DNA from: Acidobacteriota bacterium
GTDB lineage: Bacteria > Acidobacteriota > Terriglobia > Terriglobales > Acidobacteriaceae
Assembly: GCA_021793405.1 (NCBI GenBank)
Contig: JAJYSV010000008.1
Location: 33,604-97,603, forward strand
Direction of reading: 5' to 3'
DNA: 64,000 bases
The notes beneath the pieces were generated by a model. It was given only the letters and a program-made list of their open reading frames with translations, had not been told where the DNA came from and ran no database searches. Shown piece after piece: positions 34,764 to 43,318 of the stretch. Each line of letters begins with the position of its first letter. The first letter of the stretch is position 1. Made by a program: the position numbers and the translations under genes.

Positions 34764-36692
34764 CTAGTTTCCTTCCGTCGTTTTGCTGGATGCTGTTTGG
34801 GCCTTCGTCTGACCGGCGTATTTTTGTTGCTGTTGCTGTATCCATGCGTCGACGCGCTGCTCCAGGATGTCCATTGGCAACGCGCCCGAGTCCAGCACCT
34901 CATCGTGAAACTTGCGCAGATCGAAGTTCTTGCCGAGCGCCGTCTGCGCCTTCGCTCGCAGTTCTAAGATTTTCAGTCGGCCAATGTCGTAGGCCAGAGC
35001 CTGGCCTGGCCAGGCGATGTAGCGATCGACCTCTTCCTGGATGGTAATGTCATCCATCGCGGTATGGTCGTGGAAGTATTGGACCATCTGGTCGCGCGTC
35101 CAGTGCCGGGAATGCACGCCGGTATCGACGACGAGACGCACGGCGCGCCACATCTGATTTTCCAGCATTCCATATTCGCTGTACGGGTCCTGATAAAAGC
35201 CGACTTCCTTGCCGAGTTGCTCGCTATAAAATGCCCAGCCTTCAATAAACGCGTCGTAGCTTTCAAAGCGGCGAAAATCCGGCAGGCCGGTCAGTTCCTG
35301 CGCCAGCGAAATTTGAAGATAATGTCCAGGCACACCTTCGTGATAGGCGATGGCTTCCACCTGAGTCAGCAGGCGCTTGCTGGCGTCCGTGGTATTGACG
35401 CGAATTTCGCCCGGACGAGAACCATCCGGCGTGCCGGGCTGGTAGTCCGCCGGGACTTGATCGGCAGAGCCATAGGCGGGCATGGGAACCACCTTCAGCG
35501 GTGTTTTGGGAAGCCTCGTCACCAAACCGGGAAGTTTCGTTTCCATCTGACTGACGTAGTGCTGGTACAGGCTCATCAACTGCGCACCGGATTGCGCATG
35601 TTCCTTGGGATTGTTGACCAGGGATTCGTGCAAGCTGCGCAGGTCCTTATAGCCCAGTTGATGCACGACGGCCAGCAGCTGCGGTTCAATCCGCGCCACG
35701 TCTGCCAAACCAATCTGGTAAACCTGATCGGGAGTGAGCTCGGTGGTGGTGAAACTGTCGACCAGGTGCGCATAGCAGGTATTTCCGTCGGTGTTGGCCC
35801 AGATGCCCGGCTGCGTACGCGCATGGGGAATATATTGCGCGGCCAGGTATTTTGCGAAGTGCGCATAGGCGGGCTGCACCTTGGTTCGGATCGCCGTGAG
35901 TACCGCGGTGCGAATCTGCGCGCGGTCGGCAGCGGAAATACTGGCAGGGAAGTGCTGCAGCGGGCTGGCGAAGGGAGTGTCTTCCGGTTTGGCCGAGGCC
36001 AGAGCGTTTACCTGGGCGAGCACTTTTTGCATGATGTATTGCGGTTCGGTTCGGCCCGATTGCTCGCCGAGCATCATATCGGTGCTGATCTGGAGCATGG
36101 CCGCGGGCACCTTGTTCAAGCGCGCGACGTAGTGATCGTAGTCGTCGGAGGAAGTGAAGATAAGCATCTCGGCCAGCATCGGCAGGTCCACCTGGATGCC
36201 GTAGAACTGGGTGACGGGAGTCTGCCAGGGCTCGCAAACCGCGCCTTCCTGCTGATCGACGAGATCGTAGACGAGAAGGCGCTTACTGAGCTTCTCCTGG
36301 TCGCTCATGCCGGTGGTGTCGATTGTGCCCAGCCGCTCAATGAAGCCTTCGCCGCGAGCCAGCGAGTCGTTGTAGGCGTTGGCAGAATAGTCGGAGAGCT
36401 GGTCATCGTACCGCTTGTCGCCGATGCTGGATGCCATCTCCGGCGAGTGCTTCAGAGTGTCTTCCCAATAGTCGTGGAAAACCTGATTGAGCTGCTGAGT
36501 GCGCGCCTGGAGTGATTCCGGGGCAGACTGGTTCCGTTGCGGCGCAGGTGCAAGATCTTTGGGCTTGAAGGACTGCGGCCGGGCGGCAGAGGGGATGAGC
36601 AGACACCAGCCGAGTGCGACGAGAAACGTAGCGCGTGTGTAAAGGGCACCGGATCGGTGCAAACGAGACGCGGGGACTGTTGCGGAGGACAT
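34764..36692 (-). CDS. exported DUF885-family putative metallopeptidase
   Basis: The 642-residue protein has a signal peptide ending near LLIPSAARPQ and then a long helical DUF885 domain. The family motif AIAYHEGVPGHYLQ (about residues 440-455) gives two histidines and a glutamate in an HExxxxH layout, and a later EGWAFYSEQLGKEVG segment supplies the family's second glutamate. DUF885 proteins resemble M32/M3-like zinc metallopeptidases but few have been assayed. I infer a periplasmic or secreted peptidase. ATG 36692 was chosen for the signal peptide; the frame is open further upstream. proC follows at four bases. Confidence 0.87.
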   Translation of the reverse strand: MSSATVPASRLHRSGALYTRATFLVALGWCLLIPSAARPQSFKPKDLAPAPQRNQSAPESLQARTQQLNQVFHDYWEDTLKHSPEMASSIGDKRYDDQLSDYSANAYNDSLARGEGFIERLGTIDTTGMSDQEKLSKRLLVYDLVDQQEGAVCEPWQTPVTQFYGIQVDLPMLAEMLIFTSSDDYDHYVARLNKVPAAMLQISTDMMLGEQSGRTEPQYIMQKVLAQVNALASAKPEDTPFASPLQHFPASISAADRAQIRTAVLTAIRTKVQPAYAHFAKYLAAQYIPHARTQPGIWANTDGNTCYAHLVDSFTTTELTPDQVYQIGLADVARIEPQLLAVVHQLGYKDLRSLHESLVNNPKEHAQSGAQLMSLYQHYVSQMETKLPGLVTRLPKTPLKVVPMPAYGSADQVPADYQPGTPDGSRPGEIRVNTTDASKRLLTQVEAIAYHEGVPGHYLQISLAQELTGLPDFRRFESYDAFIEGWAFYSEQLGKEVGFYQDPYSEYGMLENQMWRAVRLVVDTGVHSRHWTRDQMVQYFHDHTAMDDITIQEEVDRYIAWPGQALAYDIGRLKILELRAKAQTALGKNFDLRKFHDEVLDSGALPMDILEQRVDAWIQQQQQKYAGQTKAQTASSKTTEGN

Positions 36693-36885
36693 GGCATGAG
36701 TGTAAATGCGAATGCAGCGGTTGTAACCAAGGCGACGTTGGCGGCTGTGGGCTTGATGCCGCCGTGATGCGCTAAGTCGAACGTGGAGGAGCAGCCAGGG
36801 ATGTTCCTCCGCACTCGGGCGAGGCTGCGCCACCAGCCGCGTTTCTGTTAAACTACTACCAATAAGCCACTGGATTCTTCAAGCT

Positions 36886-36915
36886 TTGTATTTTTCCGGC
36901 GCGGAATGCTACACT
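36886..36915 (+). promoter_or_regulatory. candidate promoter of the response regulator
   Basis: TTGTAT (36886-36891) and TACACT (36910-36915) are 18 bases apart. This would give a leader of about 160 bases before the response-regulator GTG. Confidence 0.35.
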
Positions 36916-36968
36916 CTGCTTCTGAATTTGCGGTTCGTTTTGCCGAGTTGTACGTCAAAAAGGAATAG

Positions 36969-37043
36969 GTGAAGTTAAGAGCGGTGTTTCCTGCACTGGG
37001 TGCGCTTCGCTTAACTCAACGATACGAAGAGTTCCTCTATTAA
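36969..37043 (+). CDS. possible 24-residue leader peptide
   Basis: A GTG with AAGGA five bases upstream opens a 24-codon frame that starts MKLRAVFPALGALRLTQRYE and ends at TAA 37041-37043, 38 bases before the response-regulator GTG. It has good spacing for a leader peptide but no known family. Codon statistics over 24 codons cannot decide it. Confidence 0.25.
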   Translation: MKLRAVFPALGALRLTQRYEEFLY

Positions 37044-37080
37044 GTTCCGCAAAATTTTGCGATGTAAGAGAGAGTTTTTT

Positions 37081-37437
37081 GTGAAGCCAAAGATATTGGT
37101 GGTGGATGATGAACGCGTGATTGCCGATACACTGGTCATCATATTGAACAGGAACGGTTTTGAAGCGACGGCCGCGTATAGCGGTGAATCTGCTGTGGAG
37201 CTGGCGCAGTCGATGCAACCGGAAATGATCATCAGCGATGTCATCATGAATGACATGAACGGCATCGACGCTGCGATTCAGATACGCAGCCTGCTGCCAA
37301 AATGCAAAATTCTACTGTTTTCCGGGCAGGCCGCGACGGCCGATTTGCTGGAAAAAGCCAGGACTCAAGGCCATGAATTTGAAATCCTGGCCAAGCCCGT
37401 ACATCCGCAGGATTTGCTGACGCATTTGCGCTCGTAA
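37081..37437 (+). CDS. single-domain response regulator (receiver only)
   Basis: The 118-residue protein is one CheY-like receiver domain. It has the acidic pocket DDE (about residues 8-10), the phosphoacceptor Asp in MIISDVIMNDMNG, the Ser/Thr position in ILLFSGQA and the conserved Lys in ILAKPVHPQ. No output domain follows, so it works by protein contact, as a phosphorelay intermediate, or on another protein's kinase. No histidine kinase is adjacent. GTG 37081 is chosen because it gives the standard VKPKILVVDDE start after AAGAGAGAG; a TTG at 37057 is in frame. Confidence 0.9.
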   Translation: MKPKILVVDDERVIADTLVIILNRNGFEATAAYSGESAVELAQSMQPEMIISDVIMNDMNGIDAAIQIRSLLPKCKILLFSGQAATADLLEKARTQGHEFEILAKPVHPQDLLTHLRS

Positions 37438-37486
37438 GAAATCAAGCTCAGAGTCCTGAAATTTTTCCGGATGATTTGGTTGCGCT

Positions 37487-37518
37487 AAAAACCGGCAATG
37501 AGATGGCCTCGTTGCCGG
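37487..37518 (-). terminator. intrinsic terminator of the dnaX-ybaB-recR operon
   Basis: Read on the minus strand, an 11-base stem with one G-T wobble (37518-37508 with 37502-37492), loop of five, is followed by TTTTT (complement of 37487-37491). It lies 13 bases after the recR stop codon, a textbook Rho-independent terminator. Confidence 0.8.
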
Positions 37519-37530
37519 CGTGAATGTCCC

Positions 37531-38130
37531 TCATATCTCTCTGCGTCCTTCCATGGCGCGCGTCATCGTTACCTCATCCGCATACTCGATGTCCGCTCCA
37601 GCGGGAATGCCGGTCGCGATTCTGGTAATGCGAATCGGTATCGCGCGAAGCAACTGAAGCAGGTATCCGGCGGTTGCTTCACCTTCCACCGTGGGGTTGG
37701 TCGCCAGGATCACCTCCTGCAATGTGCCATTCCGCGCGCGCTTTAGCAGGCTATCGATGCGGAGCTGCTCCGGACCAATTCCGTTCAATGGCGAAAGCGT
37801 TCCGTGCAGAACGTGGTAGGCGCCGTTGAAATGCTTCGTCCTTTCAATACTGGCGATGTTCGATGCCTCCTCGACGACGCAGATGATGGCCTGGTTGCGT
37901 GCGGGACTGCTGCAGAACTGGCATGGATCGACATCCGTAATGTTGTAACAGATGGAGCAGAGATGAAGCTGTGCTTTCAGGTCGCGGATGGCATCGGCCA
38001 GCGCGAAGGCATCCTGTTCTGTCGCGCGCAAAATGTGAAAAGAAAGGCGCTGGGCAGACTTTCTGCCGATTCCGGGCAGCTTCGATAGTTCTTCAATCAA
38101 CTGGTCCAGCGGTTGGGCAAAACGCGACAC
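37531..38130 (-). CDS. recR: recombination mediator protein RecR
   Basis: RecR helps RecF/RecO load RecA on gapped DNA. The 199-residue protein has an N-terminal helix-hairpin-helix (LSKLPGIGRKSAQRLSFHIL), a four-cysteine zinc finger (CSICYNITDVDPCQFC, plus flanking residues), and a TOPRIM domain starting IICVVEEASNIASIE. Length and order are standard. GTG 38130 has GAGGA six bases upstream. It is the last gene of the conserved dnaX-ybaB-recR operon and is followed by a strong terminator. Confidence 0.96.
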   Translation of the reverse strand: MSRFAQPLDQLIEELSKLPGIGRKSAQRLSFHILRATEQDAFALADAIRDLKAQLHLCSICYNITDVDPCQFCSSPARNQAIICVVEEASNIASIERTKHFNGAYHVLHGTLSPLNGIGPEQLRIDSLLKRARNGTLQEVILATNPTVEGEATAGYLLQLLRAIPIRITRIATGIPAGADIEYADEVTMTRAMEGRREI

Positions 38131-38202
38131 TGTAATTCCTCAAAATATGTTGTGAAATGCGGTGGAAGGAAGCCGATGCGATCGCGACTGCTCGAGCGGG
38201 AA

Positions 38203-38541
38203 TCAGTGGCCGAGCATACGGAGCCATTCCATGCCGCCGAGCATCCCGGAGAGCTTTCCCTGCAGCGCTTCATCGACCCGGCGGGATGCATCATTCACAG
38301 CCGCGGCAATCAGATCCTGCAACATTTCGAGGTCCGCTGTGCTGTCTCCGGGGCCGGTGCCCACGGCGGCAGCGGATGGGTCCACATGCACCTGCAGTAC
38401 CTGTTTTTTCCCATTCATATGCACCGTGATGGCTCCGCCGCCCGCCGAGCCTTCCACCTGGATCTGCGCCATTGACAGCTCCATCTGCTTTTGCATCTGC
38501 TGGGCTTGTCCCATCATTTCCTTAATTTTTTCCATGTCCAT
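38203..38541 (-). CDS. ybaB: YbaB/EbfC family nucleoid-associated protein
   Basis: This 112-residue protein starts MDMEKIKEMMGQAQQMQKQM, the family's amphipathic dimerisation helix, and continues with the YbaB fold (GAITVHMNGKKQVLQVHVDP, LEMLQDLIAAAVNDASRRVD, GKLSGMLGGMEW). YbaB binds DNA as a dimer and shapes the nucleoid. ATG 38541 is preceded by GGAAAGGG and overlaps the last 20 bases of dnaX, which supports translational coupling; ATG 38535 is also possible. recR follows 72 bases downstream. Confidence 0.95.
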   Translation of the reverse strand: MDMEKIKEMMGQAQQMQKQMELSMAQIQVEGSAGGGAITVHMNGKKQVLQVHVDPSAAAVGTGPGDSTADLEMLQDLIAAAVNDASRRVDEALQGKLSGMLGGMEWLRMLGH

Positions 38542-40630
38542 TGGGAACCCTTTCCACTGGAGATTTCGGGGATTGTGGATCGCGCAAAGAGACGACGCTG
38601 CGGATCTCCGCGGAGAAAAGCTGCTGCGCGTGGCGAACCAGTGGATGGTCCTGGGGGCGGGTTCCGCCCTCCAAGGTAGCGACCGGCGCTGATTTCCCCC
38701 GGGGCTTTCCTCCATTCGCTGCAGACGAATCGCCCGGCTCGACCCGCACGGTGTGGCCGGGACCTGCGATCTGCCGGAAGGATTCACGCACGATCTGCTG
38801 GGCTTGCGTCGTATACATCAGATCGACGAGCGTCTTCGAGGCTCTTACACGGATACGCAGTTCATTTCCATTCCACTCCCAAGCTCCCGCTTCGAGCAGA
38901 TAGCCTGCGGTTTCGTGGCCCGCTTGGATCATAGCCTGGCTAATCGCAGCGCGGAACGCTTCCGTCTCCATTGGCGTTGCGTGCTGCGGAATTGCGGCCG
39001 GCACCGGCACCTCCCTGGATGGCCGCGCGTCTTCTGCCTGGGCCAACGCAGGTTCCGGAGTGGGCAGAGCGATGGCTTGAGCGACCGACATGGTGGAAGA
39101 ATCAGCGAGGGACCGTTCGGCATACTTTGCCGGATGAGGCTCCGACCGCACCGGCGGGTTCGATATGGATTGGACTTCGGGCGCTGCCGGCATCGTTGTC
39201 GACCTAGAGGCCGGGGCAACCGGGGAACCTGACCCACTTCCGAACATACCCTGTAGAGGATGCGCCTCCGCGGTGACAGGGTCGCCTAGGCGACCTGTTT
39301 CGTTGAGTATAGGAACCGGTTGCTTGAATTCCTCGCGGACGGATTGCCGCGTCGCGGTCGCAATAGGAGCTGAGGAGCGTGGCGCTGAAGACTCCAGTTC
39401 TTTCGGCGGATTGCCGGCGCCCGCCAGTCGCGGAGTTGTTGTGCTGGAGCTGCCCGGCGTGCTCGAAGGAACAGAAAGCTGGCGAAACAGGTCTTCCAGT
39501 GGCAGCAGGCGTTGCATGTGGACCAGCTTCAGCAATCCCAGTTCAAGATGGAAGCGCTGTTCCTGGCGGTAGCCGAGATCGTCGAAGGTGCGCAGCATGG
39601 AATTGAGAAAGCGCGTCAGGTCCTCTTCGGAGAAGGCAGCAGCGATGCGTCCGGCGCGCGCGCGTTCTTCATCGGAAACCTGGAGCAGTTCAGAGCCGGT
39701 TCCAGCGAGCCGGGCCATCAGGCAGTTGCGCAAAAAGCGGACCATCTGGCGAGCGATCTGTTGCGGGCTGTTTCCGGCGTCGAGCAGTTGCGCGGCCTGC
39801 TCCAACATGGAGGCGGCGTTCGATTCCCTGACTGCTTCCATCATGTTCTCAAAAACCTGATTGGAAACTGTGCCCATCAGGGAGAGGATCTGCGAGGCTT
39901 CCAGCTTGTGCGCGCCATTGACCAGCGGTGCACTGGCAATTGCCTGGTCCATGATGGATAAGGCATCGCGCATGGAGCCATCACCGGCCTCGGCGAGCAG
40001 CGAGTACGCCGCTTCATCGACGGCAACCGATTCCTGTTCCGCGATGCTGCGCAACTGGGCGACGATTTCTTGAAAGCGCACCGCATGGAAGCTGAAATGC
40101 TGGCTGCGCGAGCGGATTGTCTGCGGAATGTCTTCCGGCTGTGTAGTCGCCATCATGAAAATGACGTGCGCCGGGGGCTCTTCCAGCGTCTTCAGTAGCG
40201 CATTGAAGGCAGCATCGGTGATCTGGTGGGCTTCGTCGAGGATGTAGATCTTGTAGCGATCGCGGGCCGGGCTGTAACGGGCGCCTTCGCGCAGCTCGCG
40301 AATTTCATCGATGCCGCGATTGGTGGCGGCGTCGATCTCGATGACATCCATCGCATTGCCGGCGCGAATTTCCGTGCATGCGTCGCAAATTCCGCATGGT
40401 TCCGGCGTTGGACGTTCGGGCGTGCCCTGCGGAGTGCGGCATTGCAGCGCCATGGCCAGAATCCGCGCGATGGTCGTTTTCCCGATGCCGCGATGCCCGC
40501 TGAAGATGTAACCGTGCGCAATCCTGTCTTGCGTCAGCGCGTTGAGCAGCGTCTGGGTGACGTGGTCTTGCCCGATCACGTCCGCGAAACGCTGAGGGCG
40601 GTATTTGCGCGCTAAAACCTGATAAGCCAT
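38522..40630 (-). CDS. dnaX: DNA polymerase III tau/gamma subunit
   Basis: This 702-residue clamp-loader subunit begins MAYQVLARKYRPQRFADVIG. Walker A is SGHRGIGKTT (about residues 44-53), zinc cysteines are C64, C79, C82 and C85 (ending PCGICDAC), Walker B is IYILDEAHQIT, and the sensor stretch ATTQPEDIPQTIRSRSQ follows. The DNA-binding domain III ends near residue 365; a Pro/Ser-rich linker of about 180 residues leads to a tau-like C-terminal domain (GYLLEAGAWEWNGNELRIRV). I see no obvious programmed frameshift. Residues upstream of ATG 40630 are not conserved. It heads the dnaX-ybaB-recR operon. Confidence 0.96.
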   Translation of the reverse strand: MAYQVLARKYRPQRFADVIGQDHVTQTLLNALTQDRIAHGYIFSGHRGIGKTTIARILAMALQCRTPQGTPERPTPEPCGICDACTEIRAGNAMDVIEIDAATNRGIDEIRELREGARYSPARDRYKIYILDEAHQITDAAFNALLKTLEEPPAHVIFMMATTQPEDIPQTIRSRSQHFSFHAVRFQEIVAQLRSIAEQESVAVDEAAYSLLAEAGDGSMRDALSIMDQAIASAPLVNGAHKLEASQILSLMGTVSNQVFENMMEAVRESNAASMLEQAAQLLDAGNSPQQIARQMVRFLRNCLMARLAGTGSELLQVSDEERARAGRIAAAFSEEDLTRFLNSMLRTFDDLGYRQEQRFHLELGLLKLVHMQRLLPLEDLFRQLSVPSSTPGSSSTTTPRLAGAGNPPKELESSAPRSSAPIATATRQSVREEFKQPVPILNETGRLGDPVTAEAHPLQGMFGSGSGSPVAPASRSTTMPAAPEVQSISNPPVRSEPHPAKYAERSLADSSTMSVAQAIALPTPEPALAQAEDARPSREVPVPAAIPQHATPMETEAFRAAISQAMIQAGHETAGYLLEAGAWEWNGNELRIRVRASKTLVDLMYTTQAQQIVRESFRQIAGPGHTVRVEPGDSSAANGGKPRGKSAPVATLEGGTRPQDHPLVRHAQQLFSAEIRSVVSLRDPQSPKSPVERVPNGHGKN

Positions 40631-40801
40631 AGGGTCGAATGAAGGAACGTTCGGTGTGTGTGGCGTCCGTGACCAGTCCTTTGATTGTATCGCTTGCACG
40701 GCTGTTCAGGGTTGGTGTCGGTGCAGCCTGAAGAAGGGGCTTCCTGCGGTGTCATGGTGCGAGAATAGCGGTCGTTTCCAGTCATCGATCGCGGCTTGAT
40801 A

Positions 40802-41437
40802 TCACTGGGCTTTTTGAGATTTCTTTGCGTTGCCGTGAGACTCTCCGCGCCCGCCGACAGGCAAAGTCCGTTTCTTGCTCATCTTTTCGGCAGCGGCTTT
40901 CGCGGTCTTTGTTGCATTCGGCGGCAAGCGTTTGGGTGACGCCGGTTTTCTTTTCGTAGCGGGTTTCTCTGTCCTGGTTTTTGCAGGCGGGTGCCGGCGC
41001 ATTTCTTTTTCCGCCAGCCGTTTTCGGCGTCGCAGCTCTTCGCGGGAATACATTGACCCGCGGCATTTCTTCGCTCCGCAATTGCACGGAGCCTCTTCGT
41101 CTCCGCCGTCATAGAGGCAGTAATCGTAGCAAAGTTCCTCACCCGCGGCGATGTCGCGGATGGCGGTTATCCAGACGCGGCCATCGATCTCTTCCGTCTC
41201 GCAATTGGCGTCGCAGGAATGGTTGATGAACATCGCCATCCCGTGACCATCGATGACACGGGAACCGTCACCGATGCCGAATAGATAGGTAACCGGTTTA
41301 TTTTCATAACGAAGATCGGCTTCTTCCTTGTCGATCAGAGGGCCGGTGTATTCGACAACGCGCGTACCTTTAGCAATGGGGGTAGTGGTATAGCAACCGG
41401 CGGCGTGAATGGTGGAGGAGCGAATGATGAGACCCAT
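40802..41437 (-). CDS. SET-domain protein methyltransferase with lysine-rich tail
   Basis: The 211-residue protein should transfer methyl groups from S-adenosylmethionine to lysines. The SET core runs from GLIIRSSTIHAAGCYTTTPI through the catalytic FINHSCDANCETEEI and GEELCYDYCLY, and ends in a post-SET-like cysteine cluster, CNCGAKKCRGS. The last 85 residues (from about 127) are very rich in Lys, Arg, Ala and Pro (such as KTRTEKPATKRKPASPKR), like a histone H1 or nucleoid-protein tail. Bacterial SET proteins are rare, and their targets are mostly unknown. ATG 41437 starts the domain; ATG 41500 would add 21 residues. It is divergent from the TPR gene. Confidence 0.88.
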   Translation of the reverse strand: MGLIIRSSTIHAAGCYTTTPIAKGTRVVEYTGPLIDKEEADLRYENKPVTYLFGIGDGSRVIDGHGMAMFINHSCDANCETEEIDGRVWITAIRDIAAGEELCYDYCLYDGGDEEAPCNCGAKKCRGSMYSREELRRRKRLAEKEMRRHPPAKTRTEKPATKRKPASPKRLPPNATKTAKAAAEKMSKKRTLPVGGRGESHGNAKKSQKAQ

Positions 41438-41552
41438 GGGATATTGGAAGCAGAACAATGGAGTATAGCAGTCAGGGAACAGCGAAAATTGTCCCGGCAT
41501 GGAAATGAATTTGTCTACCCAAATGGACGGAAAACCGTCCAGAATAGTAGGT

Positions 41553-42437
41553 ATGGTGTTTTCTAGATGGACCGCCCGCATCGCGCGCGTGTTGGTTGGA
41601 CCGGTCTTGCTTCTAGGCGCTGCGCGTCTGCTGGGCCAGCAAAACAACCAGAATGCTCCATCCAACGCGCCGACCGCCAATGGACAGAGCAGGACTAGCC
41701 AGCAATCGTCGAGTCAGGCGCAAGGTTCCGGCAACAAGGGAGCAACTCCTGCGCCCTCACAAAACGGCCAGTCCACTAGCAATCCGTTTCCCATGGCACA
41801 GTCGGAGGCAGCGGCGAAGGCGAATGCGCAAAAGAACACCCAGCCCACCCAGAGCGATTCTTCCCCTGCTCCCTCGAGTCCCGGTTCCGGTACGTCGAGG
41901 GCTGCGAGCGGCGGTGGGAAATCGAGCCAGAAACATGACAACTCAGCGGCGCAGAGCAATCCTTTCCCTGAAGCACAGTCGGCAGCAGCCGCGAAGGGCG
42001 ACCAGGGCGGCGCAGGTGGCTCGGGAAATTCGCAAGCCGGTTCGTCATCTTCCCCCGGCGGATACAGTTCCAGCGACGCGCATCTGCCAGCGCCCGATGT
42101 TGGCCAGGGAAATCTTGGCACCCACGAAAAGCTGGATTCCTTTACGAGGGATCAGACGCGGGATGGACGCATCCAAGACGACCTGAGTGTCGCAGATCTT
42201 TACATGAAAAACGGGAATTATCGCGGCGGGTACATGCGCTACGAGGACGCGCTCCAGTACGATCCGCAAAACGATACAGCTCTTTACGGCATTGCCGAGG
42301 CGCTGTGCAAGGAGAATGTAACCAGCGAAGCGATGGCCCGCTTCAAGAGTTACGCGACGAACAATCCGCAGGGAAAATACGCCAGAGATGCCGAGAAGAT
42401 GCTGGCCCACCCGGAAAAATGCGAGCACAACCGCTGA
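41553..42437 (+). CDS. exported low-complexity protein with C-terminal TPR
   Basis: The 294-residue protein has a signal peptide (RVLVGPVLLLGAARLLGQQ). A low-complexity segment of roughly 190 residues follows, rich in Gln, Ser, Gly, Asn and Pro. It contains two copies of a repeat, NPFPMAQSEAAAKAN and NPFPEAQSAAAAKGD. The last 85 residues look like two TPR helices (LSVADLYMKNGNYRGGYMRYED, ALYGIAEALCKENVTSEAMARF). TPRs mediate protein contacts, so it may be a secreted adaptor or scaffold. The start is uncertain: ATG 41553 follows GTAGG closely, whereas ATG 41499 is upstream. It ends one base before the prepilin peptidase gene on the other strand. Confidence 0.7.
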   Translation: MVFSRWTARIARVLVGPVLLLGAARLLGQQNNQNAPSNAPTANGQSRTSQQSSSQAQGSGNKGATPAPSQNGQSTSNPFPMAQSEAAAKANAQKNTQPTQSDSSPAPSSPGSGTSRAASGGGKSSQKHDNSAAQSNPFPEAQSAAAAKGDQGGAGGSGNSQAGSSSSPGGYSSSDAHLPAPDVGQGNLGTHEKLDSFTRDQTRDGRIQDDLSVADLYMKNGNYRGGYMRYEDALQYDPQNDTALYGIAEALCKENVTSEAMARFKSYATNNPQGKYARDAEKMLAHPEKCEHNR

Positions 42438-42438
42438 G

Positions 42439-43245
42439 TCATCGATAGAACGACAGATACCATGCGATTGCCGGCTTGCCGACGAAGATAGCCAGGATGC
42501 CTGCGCCAGCAAGAAAGCTGCCAAAGGGAATGCGATCGGAGAGGCGGGCTTTGTGCCGCGCCAGCAACACGGCGGCGAACAGCGCGGCCAACAATACTCC
42601 CACAAAGTAGGCGAACAGGGCGAGCGGCAATCCCATGAACGCCGCCATCATCGCCATCAGCTTCACATCGCCCAGGCCGAGGCCGTCCCTGCGGCGCACA
42701 ATGCGGTAAAGCGCCCAGACCAGCAACAACATGGCTGCGGCAATGGCGGCGTCTTCCAGCGTTCGGAGGGCAACGCGTGCACGGAATCGAATTCCAGGAG
42801 CAAAAACTTTCAGCAGGAAAGCGACTGCGATGCCGGTTATTGTGACGGTGTCCGGCAGCAGCATCGTCTGCCCATCCATGACGGCCAGCCCAAGCAAAAG
42901 AAAGCAAGCGACGGCGTCGACCAGCGTTTGCCACGCCGGGCCGGTGTGCAGGACGCAGGCCAAGAACAATGCAGCTGTGGCCAGTTCTACGAGCGGATAT
43001 TGCACGGAAATCCACGCATGGCAAGAGCGACAACGGCCATGCAGCCATAGCCAGCTGAGGACCGGAATATTGTCGCGTGCATGGATGGGCGTGCCACAGC
43101 GGAGGCAATGGGAACTCGGCGTAACAATCGACTGATGCGCCGGCAGGCGGGCGATGCAGACATTGAGGAAGCTGCCGAACATCAGACCCGCCAGCAGAAC
43201 GGCGGTCACGAAGAGCCAAACGGGAATGAAAGCGGGAAAAGGCAC
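42439..43245 (-). CDS. prepilin peptidase (type IV prepilin leader peptidase)
   Basis: This membrane aspartyl protease cleaves and N-methylates type IV prepilin or type II secretion pseudopilins. The 268-residue protein has the N-terminal helix VTAVLLAGLMFGSFLNVCIARLP, the zinc-binding four cysteines (CLRC and CRSC), and the two catalytic aspartates in LLGLAVMDGQ and RDGLGLGDVKL. Its C-terminal helices are typical of the A24 family. The start is uncertain: ATG 43320 would overlap the divergent mazG start by two bases, so I use GTG 43245, leaving a 73-base promoter region. No pilus gene is adjacent. Confidence 0.87.
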   Translation of the reverse strand: MPFPAFIPVWLFVTAVLLAGLMFGSFLNVCIARLPAHQSIVTPSSHCLRCGTPIHARDNIPVLSWLWLHGRCRSCHAWISVQYPLVELATAALFLACVLHTGPAWQTLVDAVACFLLLGLAVMDGQTMLLPDTVTITGIAVAFLLKVFAPGIRFRARVALRTLEDAAIAAAMLLLVWALYRIVRRRDGLGLGDVKLMAMMAAFMGLPLALFAYFVGVLLAALFAAVLLARHKARLSDRIPFGSFLAGAGILAIFVGKPAIAWYLSFYR

Positions 43246-43318
43246 GCAGCCGCAGTATACGCAGGGGACGAGTAATCTACAGCATCCGATGGGTCGATCT
43301 AATCGTAAGATGTGGAGC

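Larger units (their letters stand above)
36693..37080. other. divergent intergenic region with promoter and possible leader peptide
   Basis: These 388 bases separate the leftward DUF885 gene from the rightward response regulator. The right half is AT-rich and carries a promoter-like pair and a tiny ORF, described separately. The left half, 36693-36840, shows nothing recognisable. Confidence 0.5.

Noticed and set aside
35064..36515. 483-codon plus-strand frame opposite DUF885
   Set aside because: Same reasoning: Arg/Gly/His-rich shadow of a well-supported gene.
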